A DNA stretch of 64,000 nucleotides from JAAFJM01 sp964529175 (GCA_964529175.1 CAZGVO010000013.1:40886-104885); one strand, 5' to 3'. Shown: positions 28,507 to 38,224, numbered from the stretch's first letter. A program made the numbers and translations. Notes: generated by a model not told the origin, from the letters alone.

Positions 28507-28514
28507 TATATTTG
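28507..28514 (+). promoter_or_regulatory. Candidate -7 promoter element TATATTTG
   Basis: Exact match to the Bacteroidota -7 consensus TAnnTTTG, 19 bp before the regulator's ATG and overlapping the palindromic operator by two bases. A good -33 TTTG was not identified. Confidence 0.5.
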
Positions 28515-28529
28515 TGTATTATTTACACA
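28513..28529. promoter_or_regulatory. Predicted NrtR-type operator, site 1
   Basis: TGTGTATTATTTACACA: perfect 6-bp arms TGTGTA/TACACA with a 5-nt spacer, directly at the promoter of the NUDIX regulator operon. The same palindrome occurs at 38277 and, with one arm change, at 38225. Placement at the start of transcription fits repression, including self-repression. Confidence 0.75.
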
Positions 28530-28532
28530 TAC

Positions 28533-29225
28533 ATGTGGCAAGAACAAAAAATTAAAATAGCGGTAGATGCTATTGTGTTTGGATACACCAATAATACTTT
28601 GAACGTACTTTTGGTAAAACAAAAGTTTGGTCTGTTAAAAGATACTTGGGTGTTGGTAGGTGGTTTTGTGCAAAATAACGAAGCCTTAAAAGATGCGGTA
28701 GCCCGCGAGTTAAAAGAGGAAGCCGGCATAGAAGTAAATTACCTAGAACAACTTTATACCTTTGGCGATGATATAAACCGCGATCCACGTGATCGAGTTA
28801 TTTCGGTAGCCTATTTTGCTTTGGTTAACTCTACCGAGTTGCATTTAACAGCCGATACCGATGCTGACGATGCTCAATGGTTTCCTATTGATAACATTCC
28901 GCAATTGGGTTTTGACCATAATAAAATAATAGAAGTGGCACTTAATCGTTTAAAAAACAAATTGTCGTATCAGCCAATTGGTTTCGATTTATTGCCCGAA
29001 GAATTTTTATTTTCGGAGTTAGAAAACTTGTATTGCACTTTATTAAACAAAGAAATTGATAGGCGTAATTTTAGAAAGAAATTTTTAAGTTACAATGTAA
29101 TAGAAGAAACCAATAAAATGGGTGGCAAAGGCACTGGTCGGCCAGCTAAACTGTTTAAATTTAACAAACAAAAATACCAATTATTAGAAAAAGAAGGCTT
29201 TCATTTTGATATAAAATTTGCCTAA
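28533..29225 (+). CDS. NUDIX-winged-helix regulator, NrtR type
   Basis: 230 residues from the ATG at 28533 (MWQEQKIKIAVDAIVFGY); an upstream TTG at 28512 would start inside the operator. Residues 8-145 are a NUDIX domain whose box GFVQNNEALKDAVARELKEEAGI fits G-x5-E-x7-REUxEExGU exactly, so hydrolase activity may be kept. Residues 150-230 form the winged helix ending in GTGRPAKLFKF, the NrtR hallmark. NrtR proteins sense ADP-ribose or related nucleotides and repress NAD genes. It heads a three-gene operon (15 bp to the next gene), and its operator is shared with the NAD operon at 38.3 kb. Relatives in this phylum can regulate sugar genes instead, so the ligand is inferred. Confidence 0.88.
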   Translation: MWQEQKIKIAVDAIVFGYTNNTLNVLLVKQKFGLLKDTWVLVGGFVQNNEALKDAVARELKEEAGIEVNYLEQLYTFGDDINRDPRDRVISVAYFALVNSTELHLTADTDADDAQWFPIDNIPQLGFDHNKIIEVALNRLKNKLSYQPIGFDLLPEEFLFSELENLYCTLLNKEIDRRNFRKKFLSYNVIEETNKMGGKGTGRPAKLFKFNKQKYQLLEKEGFHFDIKFA

Positions 29226-29240
29226 TTAACAGCACATTCC

Positions 29241-30446
29241 ATGATTTTAAAACCATTTCCGTTTCAAATACAATTACGCGATTTTTTTAAAAAGCAATCC
29301 AAAACCTGGAACTGGTTTGCTACCCCAACTGTAATGCACGAGCAAGCCGAGGCTTTTAAAACCGATTTACTTAAAAACGTATACAGGATTGATGCCGCGG
29401 CTGAACCTCAAATTTATGAGGTGTTAAATAAAGCCAAAGATAAGTTAGGCATCATTATTCCGGTTACCATTTACCAATCGCAGGCGTACGATGGTAATAA
29501 TGCTTCCATTGTTTTTTTCGATAATGAGGCGCATATTATTTTGTCGGGCAGTATTTTAAAATTGCTCACCAACGATGAACTATTGGCGCTTTTAGCCCAC
29601 GAACTATCGCATATTTTATTGTATAACACCGAAAACCGCGAGTTTGAAATTACCAATAATATTATTAACGCCATTGCAAACGATAACCGAAGTGAGCTTT
29701 TTTACAATGAAACTGCAAGGCTTTACCAACTTTATACTGAACTGTATTGCGATTTAGGAGCTTTAAAAGTGTGTGAAGATTTACATACTGTTGTGAGTAC
29801 TTTGGTTAAACTACATACAGGTTTAGATAAAGTATCGGCCGAAAGTTATTTGAAACAAGCCGATGAAATTTTGGAAAGAACCGAAAAAGGTGCCAAAGGC
29901 GAAACGCATCCCGAAATTTTTATCAGGGCCAAATCGTTGCAAATGTTTCAAAACGAGCCAACTACTTATTATGAAAAAATAGGTAAATTGGTAATTGGAA
30001 AAAATAATTTGCAGCAGTTAAATCTGTTTTCGAAAACCGAAATATATAATTTTACCAAGCAGTTGGTCGATATTGTACTAAAACCAAAATGGACACAATC
30101 AGAGTATTGCATAGCTTTATACCGACAGTATTTTACTGATTACCAGGTAAATACTAATATATTGATTACGAGTGAGTTAAAAGAAAGTATTGATAACAGC
30201 GAAGAAAACTTAAAAGATTACTTTGCTTATGTAATGCTCGATTTTGCGCTTTGCGATGCCGATTTAAAAGAACCTTTTTTAGGCCTTATTTTAGATTTGG
30301 GCGAGCAACTGAACTTAGCCAATAACTTAAAAAATTGCATCAAAAAGGAACTGAAACTAACTGACAAACAGTTTAAAGATAACAGTTTAAAATATGCTGC
30401 CGAATTGAATCAAATTTTAGAATCGGAACAAGAAAAAACCTATTAA
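29241..30446 (+). CDS. M48-family metallopeptidase with TerB-like C-terminal region
   Basis: A 401-residue cytosolic protein (no signal or membrane segment). The zinc site HELSH is at residues 120-124 in a helix, preceded by the usual M48 strand pattern (EAHIILSGSILKLLTNDELLALLA), and a third ligand Glu or His can be sought in the ELYCDLGAL segment near 168. The C-terminal third (KDYFAYVMLDFALCDADLKEPFLGLILDLGEQLNL) resembles TerB-type helical domains. Soluble M48 proteins without membrane segments are unusual. It is co-transcribed with the regulator before it (15 bp) and the giant helicase after it (7 bp), so it probably works with the latter. Confidence 0.8.
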   Translation: MILKPFPFQIQLRDFFKKQSKTWNWFATPTVMHEQAEAFKTDLLKNVYRIDAAAEPQIYEVLNKAKDKLGIIIPVTIYQSQAYDGNNASIVFFDNEAHIILSGSILKLLTNDELLALLAHELSHILLYNTENREFEITNNIINAIANDNRSELFYNETARLYQLYTELYCDLGALKVCEDLHTVVSTLVKLHTGLDKVSAESYLKQADEILERTEKGAKGETHPEIFIRAKSLQMFQNEPTTYYEKIGKLVIGKNNLQQLNLFSKTEIYNFTKQLVDIVLKPKWTQSEYCIALYRQYFTDYQVNTNILITSELKESIDNSEENLKDYFAYVMLDFALCDADLKEPFLGLILDLGEQLNLANNLKNCIKKELKLTDKQFKDNSLKYAAELNQILESEQEKTY

Positions 30447-30453
30447 TTTTAAC

Positions 30454-33400
30454 ATGAGCATTTCAATTAAAAATTCGGCATTTTATCAATTTTTGACTCA
30501 AAATTTTGAAAAAGGAACTTTTTCGAATGATGAAGTAGTGGCGGTAATGATGCCATTGTTAAAAACCGTAGCGCAAATTCATGGCAATGGAAAAGTAGCT
30601 GGTTTGCATCAAATAAACGAAATATTTATTGCCGAAGGCAAACTAAATATTAATGATAAACAGCACGCCATTTCCAATAATTTAAAGGCAGTTATAAAAC
30701 TTTTTCCTAATAAAAGCCATGCTTTTGAAATAACCGAAGAGTATATTCAAAAGGTAAATGTTGGCGAAACTATTAGCAATGAAACTGTAAATTCCAAAGT
30801 TGCTTCAGCCATAGAAAATGAAGAGGTTAAACCCGTTTATGAAGCCGATTATGGCTGCTTTGAACTGCGTTTAAACCACCACGATCCACTTACCGATATT
30901 TATATTTTGGGAATGATAATGGCGAGTATTGCCTTGCATTTTGATTTTACCAATCAAGATGATTTAACCCAATTTGTAGAGCTGCGCAATAGCATGGTTT
31001 TTATTAACCCAACTATCAGTCCGGCCATTGCCAATATTATTTTGGGCATGACCGAGTTAGACAGAGGCAAACGTTGGAAAGATTTAAACGAAATAATTGA
31101 AAAGCTAAAAAACTACCGCGATTACAATCCGGAAACGGAATACGATTTGGCGCATTTGGCCGAAAATAAAAAGCAAAACCGCAACCAATTTATTCATGAA
31201 AGGTTGCGCAACCGCTTGTTTGATAGCAGCCGCAGAAACCGCTTATTGTATTACCAACCCAATTTAAAGTTTCTGAATTTAACCATTTCGTCAGTTCCGC
31301 AAGTACTTAATTATCAAAATATTGACGAAAACAGCATTTTTTATTGGAACAAAGAAGTTTCGCAAAAAATTATCAATGGCAATACCATTTCGCTCAATAA
31401 ATATTTGCAAATTGAAGATAATCCTTACATTATTCCAACGCTTGATAAAATTAGGTTAGAGGCCAATAAAGACATCAATGAATATGGATTTAGTCAATTA
31501 AAATTGGTGCTTTGTTATTTAAATTGGTACAATACCAAAGAAAGTGGAAACGAAAAAATAGTTTCTCCATTGCTTTTGGTATCGGTTAATTTGGTTAAAA
31601 AGAAGGGTTTAAAAGACCAATATACGTTGGAATTTAACGATTCGGAAGTTGAAATAAATCCAGTTTTGAGTAATATGCTCAAGGATTTATACAATATTCG
31701 TTTGCCCGAAACCATTCAGCTTGCCGAAACTAAAATTGAGGATATTTATGAATTATTGAATCAGCAAATAATTGCCAATAACTCGGGCATAGTGCTTGAT
31801 TATGTGAATAAACCAAAAATAAAATTGGTGCACTCGCAAGCCAAACAAACTTTGGCTCAATACAATAAACGCAATAAAAAACGCCAAGCTGTGGCCGATT
31901 TAAGGAATGTACCATACTCGTATGACCAAACCGATTTTCAGCCTTATGGGTTGGAATTATTTAAAAATTATGTAAAGTTAAACGCTTCATCGTTAGAGTA
32001 TTTAATCAATTCCGACATCAAACTGAGTCCGCAACATTTCAACGAAAATAAAACCGTAGAACGCGAGTTTTATAATTTGGACGAAGGAAATGTAAATCCG
32101 TTTAGGTGGGAATTTGATACTTGTAATTTGGTGCTTGGCAATTTTAATTATAAAAAAATGTCGTTGGTGCGCGATTACAATTTGGTAATTGACGAAAAGG
32201 TTGAAAATACTGTTTTTAAAAGTTTGTTCAATGCCCTTGGGCAAAAGGAATTTAAGAACCAACTGAATGCCGAAAATACATTTACCCAAACCTTTAATGT
32301 AGTAGCCAGCGACCCTACGCAAAACAAAGCTGTAAAATACTCAGAAGCGGGCGAAAGCTATATTATTCAAGGTCCTCCGGGAACAGGAAAATCGCAAACC
32401 ATTGCCAATTTGGTAGCCAATTATGTGGCCAATGGAAAAAAAGTACTTTTTGTATGCGAAAAACGTGCAGCTTTGGATGTTGTTTTTTATAGATTGAAAA
32501 ACCAAGGTTTAGACGATTTGTGCTGCTTGATTCACGATTCGCAAGCCGATAAAAAGGAATTTATACAAAACCTGAAACGTACTTTTAATGATTTTATGGC
32601 TTCAAAAAATCATTTTCATGCCATAGAAAATACTAGGAATTTATTGGTAAAAAACATTGAAAACGAAGCAGATAATATTGCAGAATTTCATGGATTTATG
32701 AATAACAATATTCCAAATTCAAGCATTACTGTGCAACAAATTTTTGATGTTTTAATTTCAAATCCTTATAAAGTTCAACTAGATAATTTACATATTTTAA
32801 ACGATAAAGCAGGTTATGTTGATTGGCAACAATTTGAAAATGAATTGGCTAAATTGTATCAAATAAATAACGATACCAACCAATCTATTTACTTTAGTAA
32901 GCATCCGTTTAGGTTTTTAAAAATTGATTTTTTTGCTGGCTTTAGCAATTTAGCCGACTTTAAAATGCAATTGGAACAAATGGTTTCAACCCTTGAAAAC
33001 ATTGGCGAAAAGCTTGATTTTATGCACTTGCCAAATAACCTAACTGGGTTTGATTCTATATTTGAGTTTTTAAGAAAAAGTGCTGCTGTTATTCCATTTT
33101 ACGAAAAAGGAAAACAAGAATTATTGCTTGAAAATGGCGCGTTATTACAGCAACTTGAAAGTGAAATTGAAGAGTTGTTAGATTTAAAAACCAAACTCGA
33201 AAACCTACAAAATGTATATCCGCATTGGCAAAATAAATTGGTAGAAACCGATGCTGTTAGCGCTTTGGAGGTAATTATCAAAAGTGAAAATAACTTTTTT
33301 AACTTTTTAAATGGCAATTACCGCACTGTAAAAAAACAAGTTTTAGCGGCTTATAATATTAATAACCACGCCATAAAACCTAAGCTGAGCTTGGTTTTGC

Positions 33401-35865
33401 AAAATTTAATTGAGCAATATCAAACCGAAAAATTATATGCTGAAAAGAAACAAAATTTTGAACGTTTTTATCAGTTAGGAGAGTTGTTTGCTTTAAAACG
33501 CCATGTAGCTTTGTTAAAAGCAGATACAAAACAAGGTGTGTATTTGTTTGTAAATGAATTAAATACCAACGAAAGAAAAGAGTTGACAGATTTGTATGCA
33601 CAAATGCAATCGGTACAACAAGTTTTGCAAAATGTGTTGGATAATTACAAAACACTATCGTTAAGTCAGGTTGAAAATGTATTGCAAAACATTATTAATA
33701 AACAGGCGTATTTTCAGTTATATGTTTCTGTTTTTCAAGATTTAAAATTACTCAATCCAAGTGTTTTACAATTGATAAAAACCAAGGAAATCAGCTTGAA
33801 TGAATTGCAAAATACTTTGGCCGAAAAATCGTTGGAGGTGTATTATGGGCAAAATTACGGACACAAAAAATTCAATATGGATGTATTGCATGCAAGCATT
33901 CAAAAAATTAAAAAAATGTATGCCGAATTGCTCGAAACCAATGGAAAATACATTATTGCAAAGCAAAAAAACGATTTAAAACAACTGATTATAAAGTCGG
34001 AAATGTCGGTGGCAGGCATGAGCGAGCAAGATAAAACCGATAAAAAAGCCATTGCCGAAGGCCGAAAAATATTAGAAAACGAGTTCAATAAAAATATCCG
34101 TTTTAAATCTATTCGTGAATTAGCCACAGCCGAATCAGGACAGATAATTCGTGAAATAAAACCAGTTTGGTTAATGAGTCCGCTGAGTGTTTCTGATACA
34201 TTGCCAATCAATCAAAATTATTTTGATGTAGTCATTTTTGATGAAGCCAGTCAGATAACTTTAGAAGAAGGTTTACCGCCTATTTATCGTGCGCAGCAAA
34301 CCATTATAGTAGGCGATGAAATGCAAATGCCTCCAAGTAACTTTTTTGGCAGCTCAGCTAACAATCAAGACGATTTATGGCAAACCGAAACAGATGATGA
34401 AGACGAATATTTTTCGTTAGATGCTGATAGTTTTTTATCGCAAGGTGCGCGTAAATTTCCATCCATTATGTTGGGTTGGCATTACCGCAGTAAGCATGAA
34501 GCATTGATTGGTTTTTCAAATGCATCGTTTTACGATAACCAATTGTTAACCATTCCTGATGTAAAAGACCATCAACAAATTGGCAATGAAATTATAGTAG
34601 AAAATACCGCGGATGCAGTTGAAAACAAGGCTCATGTTCATCAAAAACCAATTTCGTATCATTACATAAAAAATGGCGTTTATGCGGCTCGTTCCAACCA
34701 ATTGGAGGCGGAATACATAGCCGAAATGGTGAGGGCATTGCTTTTTGAAGGAAGCGGAAATAGCATTGGTATTGTGGCATTTTCAATGGAACAACAAAAC
34801 GAAATTGAAACAGCCATAGAAGCACTTTGTATAAAAGATAAAAAGTTTGAAAACCTGCTAGAAGAAGAATACAAGCGCATTGAAGACAATCAGTTTGTGG
34901 GCCTTTTTGTGAAAAACTTAGAAAATGTGCAAGGCGATGAGCGCGATATTATTATTATGAGTACTTGTTATGGTTATGATGGCAAAGGAAAAATGCTCAT
35001 GAATTTTGGTCCAATTAATAAACGTGGTGGCGAAAAGCGATTGAATGTAATTTTTTCAAGGGCTAAAAAAAGCATGTGTGTGGTGAGTTCTATAAAGTAT
35101 TTTGATATAAAAAATGAATACAACGAAGGTGCAAACTATTTTAGAAAATACTTGCAATATGCAGAATTGGTAAGTCTTGGGCAATTGGAAGCAGCCAATA
35201 ATGTATTGAATGCCATTAACAATAAAAACAATTTTGAACTAAGCTCAGGTGTGGTTAATCATTTAAAAGCCGAAATAGAAAAGTTAGGTTATTATGTAAC
35301 CAAAAATATTGGACAAAGTAAGTTTAAATGCAACTTGGCAGTTAAGAAAAATGAAGCTGACGAAACGTTTTTACTTGGAATTATTTTAGATGACGATAAG
35401 CATTATGCCAATAACGATATTTTGGAACAATACCTTTTAAAACCCGAAATTTTAAAAAGCAATGGTTGGAATATTTGCCAAATTTATAGAAAAGATTGGA
35501 TTGAAAATAAGGAACGCGTTGTAAAATTGATTCATGCACAACTTAAAAACGAATCTTTTTTTGACGAAATAGAAGTGGAGGTAATAAAGGAAATTCAGGA
35601 GTTGGAGCAAAATGCGTTGGAACAAATTAATAGCCACAGCGAGCAACAAAATACCTTTGACCGATACATAAGCACAGCCAATGGCAGCCATAAATTTTGG
35701 GAAATTTGTACCGATGGAGCCAATATTATAGTACAATATGGAAAGGTAGGAACCAAAGGCCAACGCATGATTAAAGCATTTGGCAGCGAGGATGAAGCCA
35801 AATATGAAATGAACAAATTAATAGCTCAAAAAGTGGCTAAAGATTATGTAAAAGAGACTGAATAA
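30454..35865 (+). CDS. Pseudokinase-DUF4011-SF1 helicase-nuclease-WGR protein
   Basis: A 1803-residue protein. Residues 1-225 look like a protein-kinase fold (VAQIHGNGKVAGLHQINEIFI for the catalytic loop, DPLTDIYILGMIMASI for the 'SDIYSLG' helix) with the catalytic Asp absent, hence a pseudokinase. DUF4011 begins near 245 (RNRLFDSSRRNRLLYY). The SF1 helicase follows: Walker A GPPGTGKSQT at 640, Walker B IFDEAS at Asp1263-Glu1264 and a C-terminal motor with NVQGDERDIIIMS. The two motor halves are split by about 550 residues of helical insert. A VSR-like/MTES_1575 nuclease domain lies near 1590-1690, and a WGR domain ends the protein (IVQYGKVGTKGQ). COG1112-type helicases with kinase and nuclease modules occur in anti-phage systems such as Mokosh; WGR domains bind damaged DNA in PARPs. 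Confidence 0.85.
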   Translation: MSISIKNSAFYQFLTQNFEKGTFSNDEVVAVMMPLLKTVAQIHGNGKVAGLHQINEIFIAEGKLNINDKQHAISNNLKAVIKLFPNKSHAFEITEEYIQKVNVGETISNETVNSKVASAIENEEVKPVYEADYGCFELRLNHHDPLTDIYILGMIMASIALHFDFTNQDDLTQFVELRNSMVFINPTISPAIANIILGMTELDRGKRWKDLNEIIEKLKNYRDYNPETEYDLAHLAENKKQNRNQFIHERLRNRLFDSSRRNRLLYYQPNLKFLNLTISSVPQVLNYQNIDENSIFYWNKEVSQKIINGNTISLNKYLQIEDNPYIIPTLDKIRLEANKDINEYGFSQLKLVLCYLNWYNTKESGNEKIVSPLLLVSVNLVKKKGLKDQYTLEFNDSEVEINPVLSNMLKDLYNIRLPETIQLAETKIEDIYELLNQQIIANNSGIVLDYVNKPKIKLVHSQAKQTLAQYNKRNKKRQAVADLRNVPYSYDQTDFQPYGLELFKNYVKLNASSLEYLINSDIKLSPQHFNENKTVEREFYNLDEGNVNPFRWEFDTCNLVLGNFNYKKMSLVRDYNLVIDEKVENTVFKSLFNALGQKEFKNQLNAENTFTQTFNVVASDPTQNKAVKYSEAGESYIIQGPPGTGKSQTIANLVANYVANGKKVLFVCEKRAALDVVFYRLKNQGLDDLCCLIHDSQADKKEFIQNLKRTFNDFMASKNHFHAIENTRNLLVKNIENEADNIAEFHGFMNNNIPNSSITVQQIFDVLISNPYKVQLDNLHILNDKAGYVDWQQFENELAKLYQINNDTNQSIYFSKHPFRFLKIDFFAGFSNLADFKMQLEQMVSTLENIGEKLDFMHLPNNLTGFDSIFEFLRKSAAVIPFYEKGKQELLLENGALLQQLESEIEELLDLKTKLENLQNVYPHWQNKLVETDAVSALEVIIKSENNFFNFLNGNYRTVKKQVLAAYNINNHAIKPKLSLVLQNLIEQYQTEKLYAEKKQNFERFYQLGELFALKRHVALLKADTKQGVYLFVNELNTNERKELTDLYAQMQSVQQVLQNVLDNYKTLSLSQVENVLQNIINKQAYFQLYVSVFQDLKLLNPSVLQLIKTKEISLNELQNTLAEKSLEVYYGQNYGHKKFNMDVLHASIQKIKKMYAELLETNGKYIIAKQKNDLKQLIIKSEMSVAGMSEQDKTDKKAIAEGRKILENEFNKNIRFKSIRELATAESGQIIREIKPVWLMSPLSVSDTLPINQNYFDVVIFDEASQITLEEGLPPIYRAQQTIIVGDEMQMPPSNFFGSSANNQDDLWQTETDDEDEYFSLDADSFLSQGARKFPSIMLGWHYRSKHEALIGFSNASFYDNQLLTIPDVKDHQQIGNEIIVENTADAVENKAHVHQKPISYHYIKNGVYAARSNQLEAEYIAEMVRALLFEGSGNSIGIVAFSMEQQNEIETAIEALCIKDKKFENLLEEEYKRIEDNQFVGLFVKNLENVQGDERDIIIMSTCYGYDGKGKMLMNFGPINKRGGEKRLNVIFSRAKKSMCVVSSIKYFDIKNEYNEGANYFRKYLQYAELVSLGQLEAANNVLNAINNKNNFELSSGVVNHLKAEIEKLGYYVTKNIGQSKFKCNLAVKKNEADETFLLGIILDDDKHYANNDILEQYLLKPEILKSNGWNICQIYRKDWIENKERVVKLIHAQLKNESFFDEIEVEVIKEIQELEQNALEQINSHSEQQNTFDRYISTANGSHKFWEICTDGANIIVQYGKVGTKGQRMIKAFGSEDEAKYEMNKLIAQKVAKDYVKETE

Positions 35866-36061
35866 GGAAAAGCTATTTTTAGTGTTTTATAAAAGTATTT
35901 TTGATGGTTTCAATAAATAAAAGAATAAAATACATTTGTAAAAAAGGCTTATAGCTATTTGGGTTATCTAACCAATTTGGATGGATGTAACTGATAAAAT
36001 TAGAGTTATAAATAAGTTATGGCCGATTATGCCGCAGGTTTAGACATCAATTTTATGACAA
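35866..36061. other. Spacer between helicase operon and orphan ORFs
   Basis: About 195 bp, AT-rich. No terminator hairpin could be placed with confidence after the helicase gene; it lacks the homology seen between the two following spacers. Confidence 0.35.
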
Positions 36062-36757
36062 ATGAATAATGATCGACTAAAAATAATTGGATATTGGCAC
36101 AGCTTGTCTGAACCCGACTTTCCAGACCCCGCTAATTTCATAGATGACCTTTGTGATAAATCTGTTAAAGAACATACTTTGACATATTTAAGAGCTGGTA
36201 TAAAAACTGATGCTATTTACTTAGGCTCTAGTTGGTGTAGATTTCGCTGTGGAAATCAAAATCTCGGGAGTGCTGAATATACAGACGGCCAATATGTTTG
36301 GCCTGAAGGACTTCAACATTATGTTGAACATCATAATTTGAGATTACCACAAATTATGCTAGACAAAATTTTAAATGTTCCTATCCCTAAAACCGTTGAC
36401 CTCAATAATGATAAATTGTTAGACATAGATTATAATTGGTGGAAACAACAGAATGGATGGAACAATAAAGAAAAATCTTTTCGTGATCTAAATGACATCG
36501 GTTTACTAACTGTTAAACAGGTTGACAATTCTAAAGCTGACGCTCAAAAAAATGTTTTGAAGGAGTTTCTATTTAAAGCAAATGGGATTTCTCAAAAACT
36601 CAGACAGATTCAAAATATTCTCACTGGCGACAAGGTTATTTTAAAAGGCAGGTTTGTGGACTACGACTCATTCAGCAAAAAGGCTGAAAGTGTTGGTTTA
36701 CTGACAGAGTTTACCGAACTGACCTATAACCAGTATAACAATCATAACATCACATAA
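36062..36757 (+). CDS. Hypothetical protein with SSxCRxxCG motif
   Basis: A 231-residue soluble protein. The central block GSSWCRFRCGNQNLGSAEYTDGQYVWPEGLQHYVEHHNLRLP recalls a conserved family of unknown function in which a Cys-Arg-x-x-Cys-Gly and a WPEGL-HYVE segment recur. First of three consecutive short ORFs separated by homologous spacers. No further function can be given. Confidence 0.55.
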   Translation: MNNDRLKIIGYWHSLSEPDFPDPANFIDDLCDKSVKEHTLTYLRAGIKTDAIYLGSSWCRFRCGNQNLGSAEYTDGQYVWPEGLQHYVEHHNLRLPQIMLDKILNVPIPKTVDLNNDKLLDIDYNWWKQQNGWNNKEKSFRDLNDIGLLTVKQVDNSKADAQKNVLKEFLFKANGISQKLRQIQNILTGDKVILKGRFVDYDSFSKKAESVGLLTEFTELTYNQYNNHNIT

Positions 36758-36807
36758 TATATAAGAATATAATGACTTAAACGAATTGGAACAGCCATTT
36801 CAAGACA

Positions 36808-36998
36808 ATTGCGCGGGATAATGTAGAGACGTAACATGTTACGTCTCTCTAAAAAAGACGTTGCACTGCAACGTCTCTACGAAATTGTAAAAATTGTATT
36901 CCGTAAATTTTACTACTCAAAAAACAATTTTATTTGCTTTGTTTTTTATGCTTTTATCCGCATGTTTGAATGTGGTTTGTGAATGGTCTAGATGCATT
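36808..36998. repeat. Repeated spacer unit, copy A
   Basis: Homologous to 37605-37788 in two blocks: TTGCGCGGGATAA-GTAGAGACG at the left and CAATTTTATTTGCTTTG...TTTATCCGCATGTTTGAAT at the right. Both copies lie between orphan ORFs. Confidence 0.8.
36823..36879. repeat. Nested palindrome element, GTAGAGACGT...ACGTCTCTAC
   Basis: Two palindromes side by side: a 24-bp perfect one (36825-36848, half AGAGACGTAACA) and a 19-bp one (36857-36875, arms GACGTTGCA), with 10-bp outer arms GTAGAGACGT/ACGTCTCTAC closing the whole. Such elements are dispersed in Bacteroidota and cyanobacterial genomes. Confidence 0.8.
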
Positions 36999-37039
36999 GG
37001 GGACAAATGCTGAGGTCAGCGCACAAGTTTTAAACGATA

Positions 37040-37555
37040 ATGACACAGGAGTATAAACGAGAACTTTTTTTAAATCGAAAATTCGAGGCTAACAAATTCC
37101 ATGTTGGACAAGTCCGCCTTAACTCATCTGTTACTGACTTAGACCAAACCGAAATCGTTGATATATTTGTTGACCATAAGGGCTATGAAAATTTAAATTT
37201 CTCTAGCAGACTAGAATTATTGAAAACAAAATCTGGTTGTGTTCATTATGCAGTAGGTGCGTCATTTGAAATTGACAAGGGTGTGGTTAGACAAATTAGA
37301 TTGTCGATAAAATATCTTCAAGACAACAAAACATCTAAGAAGGACTTGCTAAATATTTTTGGACAACCAGACACTGAACTTGTAGACGACATTTGCTACT
37401 CAGCACTCGACTACAATATTGACGCATATGTTCTGGTTTACCGACAAAGACAGATTTACGCATTTGTTGACCCCAAGACAGAAATTTTAAAAGAACTGCA
37501 TTTAGGGACACTTGACGAAAAAATATATGGACAGAAAAATAAAAATGTTGGCTAA
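37040..37555 (+). CDS. Hypothetical protein
   Basis: A 171-residue soluble protein; the segment QDNKTSKKDLLNIFGQPDTELVDD followed by YNIDAYVLVYRQRQIYAFVDP looks like the small 'SmpA/OmlA-like' beta-sheet fold of nonsecreted bacterial proteins, but this is only a resemblance. Second of the three orphan ORFs and flanked on both sides by the repeated spacer, which makes it look like a mobile cassette. Confidence 0.5.
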   Translation: MTQEYKRELFLNRKFEANKFHVGQVRLNSSVTDLDQTEIVDIFVDHKGYENLNFSSRLELLKTKSGCVHYAVGASFEIDKGVVRQIRLSIKYLQDNKTSKKDLLNIFGQPDTELVDDICYSALDYNIDAYVLVYRQRQIYAFVDPKTEILKELHLGTLDEKIYGQKNKNVG

Positions 37556-37604
37556 CACATAAAAATTAAACGATTGAAAGAAGTGGATTAGCCATGCGAA
37601 GAAG

Positions 37605-37788
37605 ATTGCGCGGGATAACGTAGAGACGTAACATGTTACGTCTTCCTAAAAAAGAATTATGCCCTTGTTGGCATTTTAGCGAACCGACACCTACGGAAAC
37701 AATAGCACAAAATCAATTTTATTTGCTTTGTTTTTTTATGCATTTATCCGCATGTTTGAATACAGTTTGTGAATAGTGCTAATGCATT
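37605..37788. repeat. Repeated spacer unit, copy B
   Basis: Second copy of the 36808-36998 spacer. It keeps the left palindrome (37624-37643, half AGACGTAACA) but lacks the GACGTTGCA palindrome of copy A. Confidence 0.8.
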
Positions 37789-37824
37789 AAGATTCATACA
37801 TTGACGTTAGGCACAATTATAAAT

Positions 37825-38184
37825 ATGCAAAAGCAACCATCATTCATAGAATTTATAAAGCAAATTTGTACGACACCAAGTATGTATACTCTTGGTGGTA
37901 CTTATATTGAGACTGCTGCTTTTATTACTGGCTTTTCATCTGCGAGTGACTCCCCAATCAATGACAGAATTTTTGACCGTTTTGTGTGTCTTAAAAATTC
38001 TTTTCCAACAAATTACATTTGGTCTTATGTTATCAAAGAATGTTCTACGAACGACAACGAAGCAATTGCCTTAATGATGAATACAATCCTTGAATTCATT
38101 GAATTGAAGAATACGATGACAGAAGATGAAATAATGAGATATGCTATTGAATTTTCAAATAACAGCTTTGAAATTTCAGAATAA
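37825..38184 (+). CDS. Small hypothetical protein
   Basis: 119 residues from the ATG at 37825 (MQKQPSFIEFIKQIC); a TTG at 37801 is an alternative. Acidic, helical, no signal. Third orphan ORF; its size and acidity would suit an immunity or regulatory protein, but there is no homology evidence. Confidence 0.5.
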   Translation: MQKQPSFIEFIKQICTTPSMYTLGGTYIETAAFITGFSSASDSPINDRIFDRFVCLKNSFPTNYIWSYVIKECSTNDNEAIALMMNTILEFIELKNTMTEDEIMRYAIEFSNNSFEISE

Positions 38185-38224
38185 ATAATTATAAATAAAT
38201 AAAAATCAAGCAATTGTATTTATT

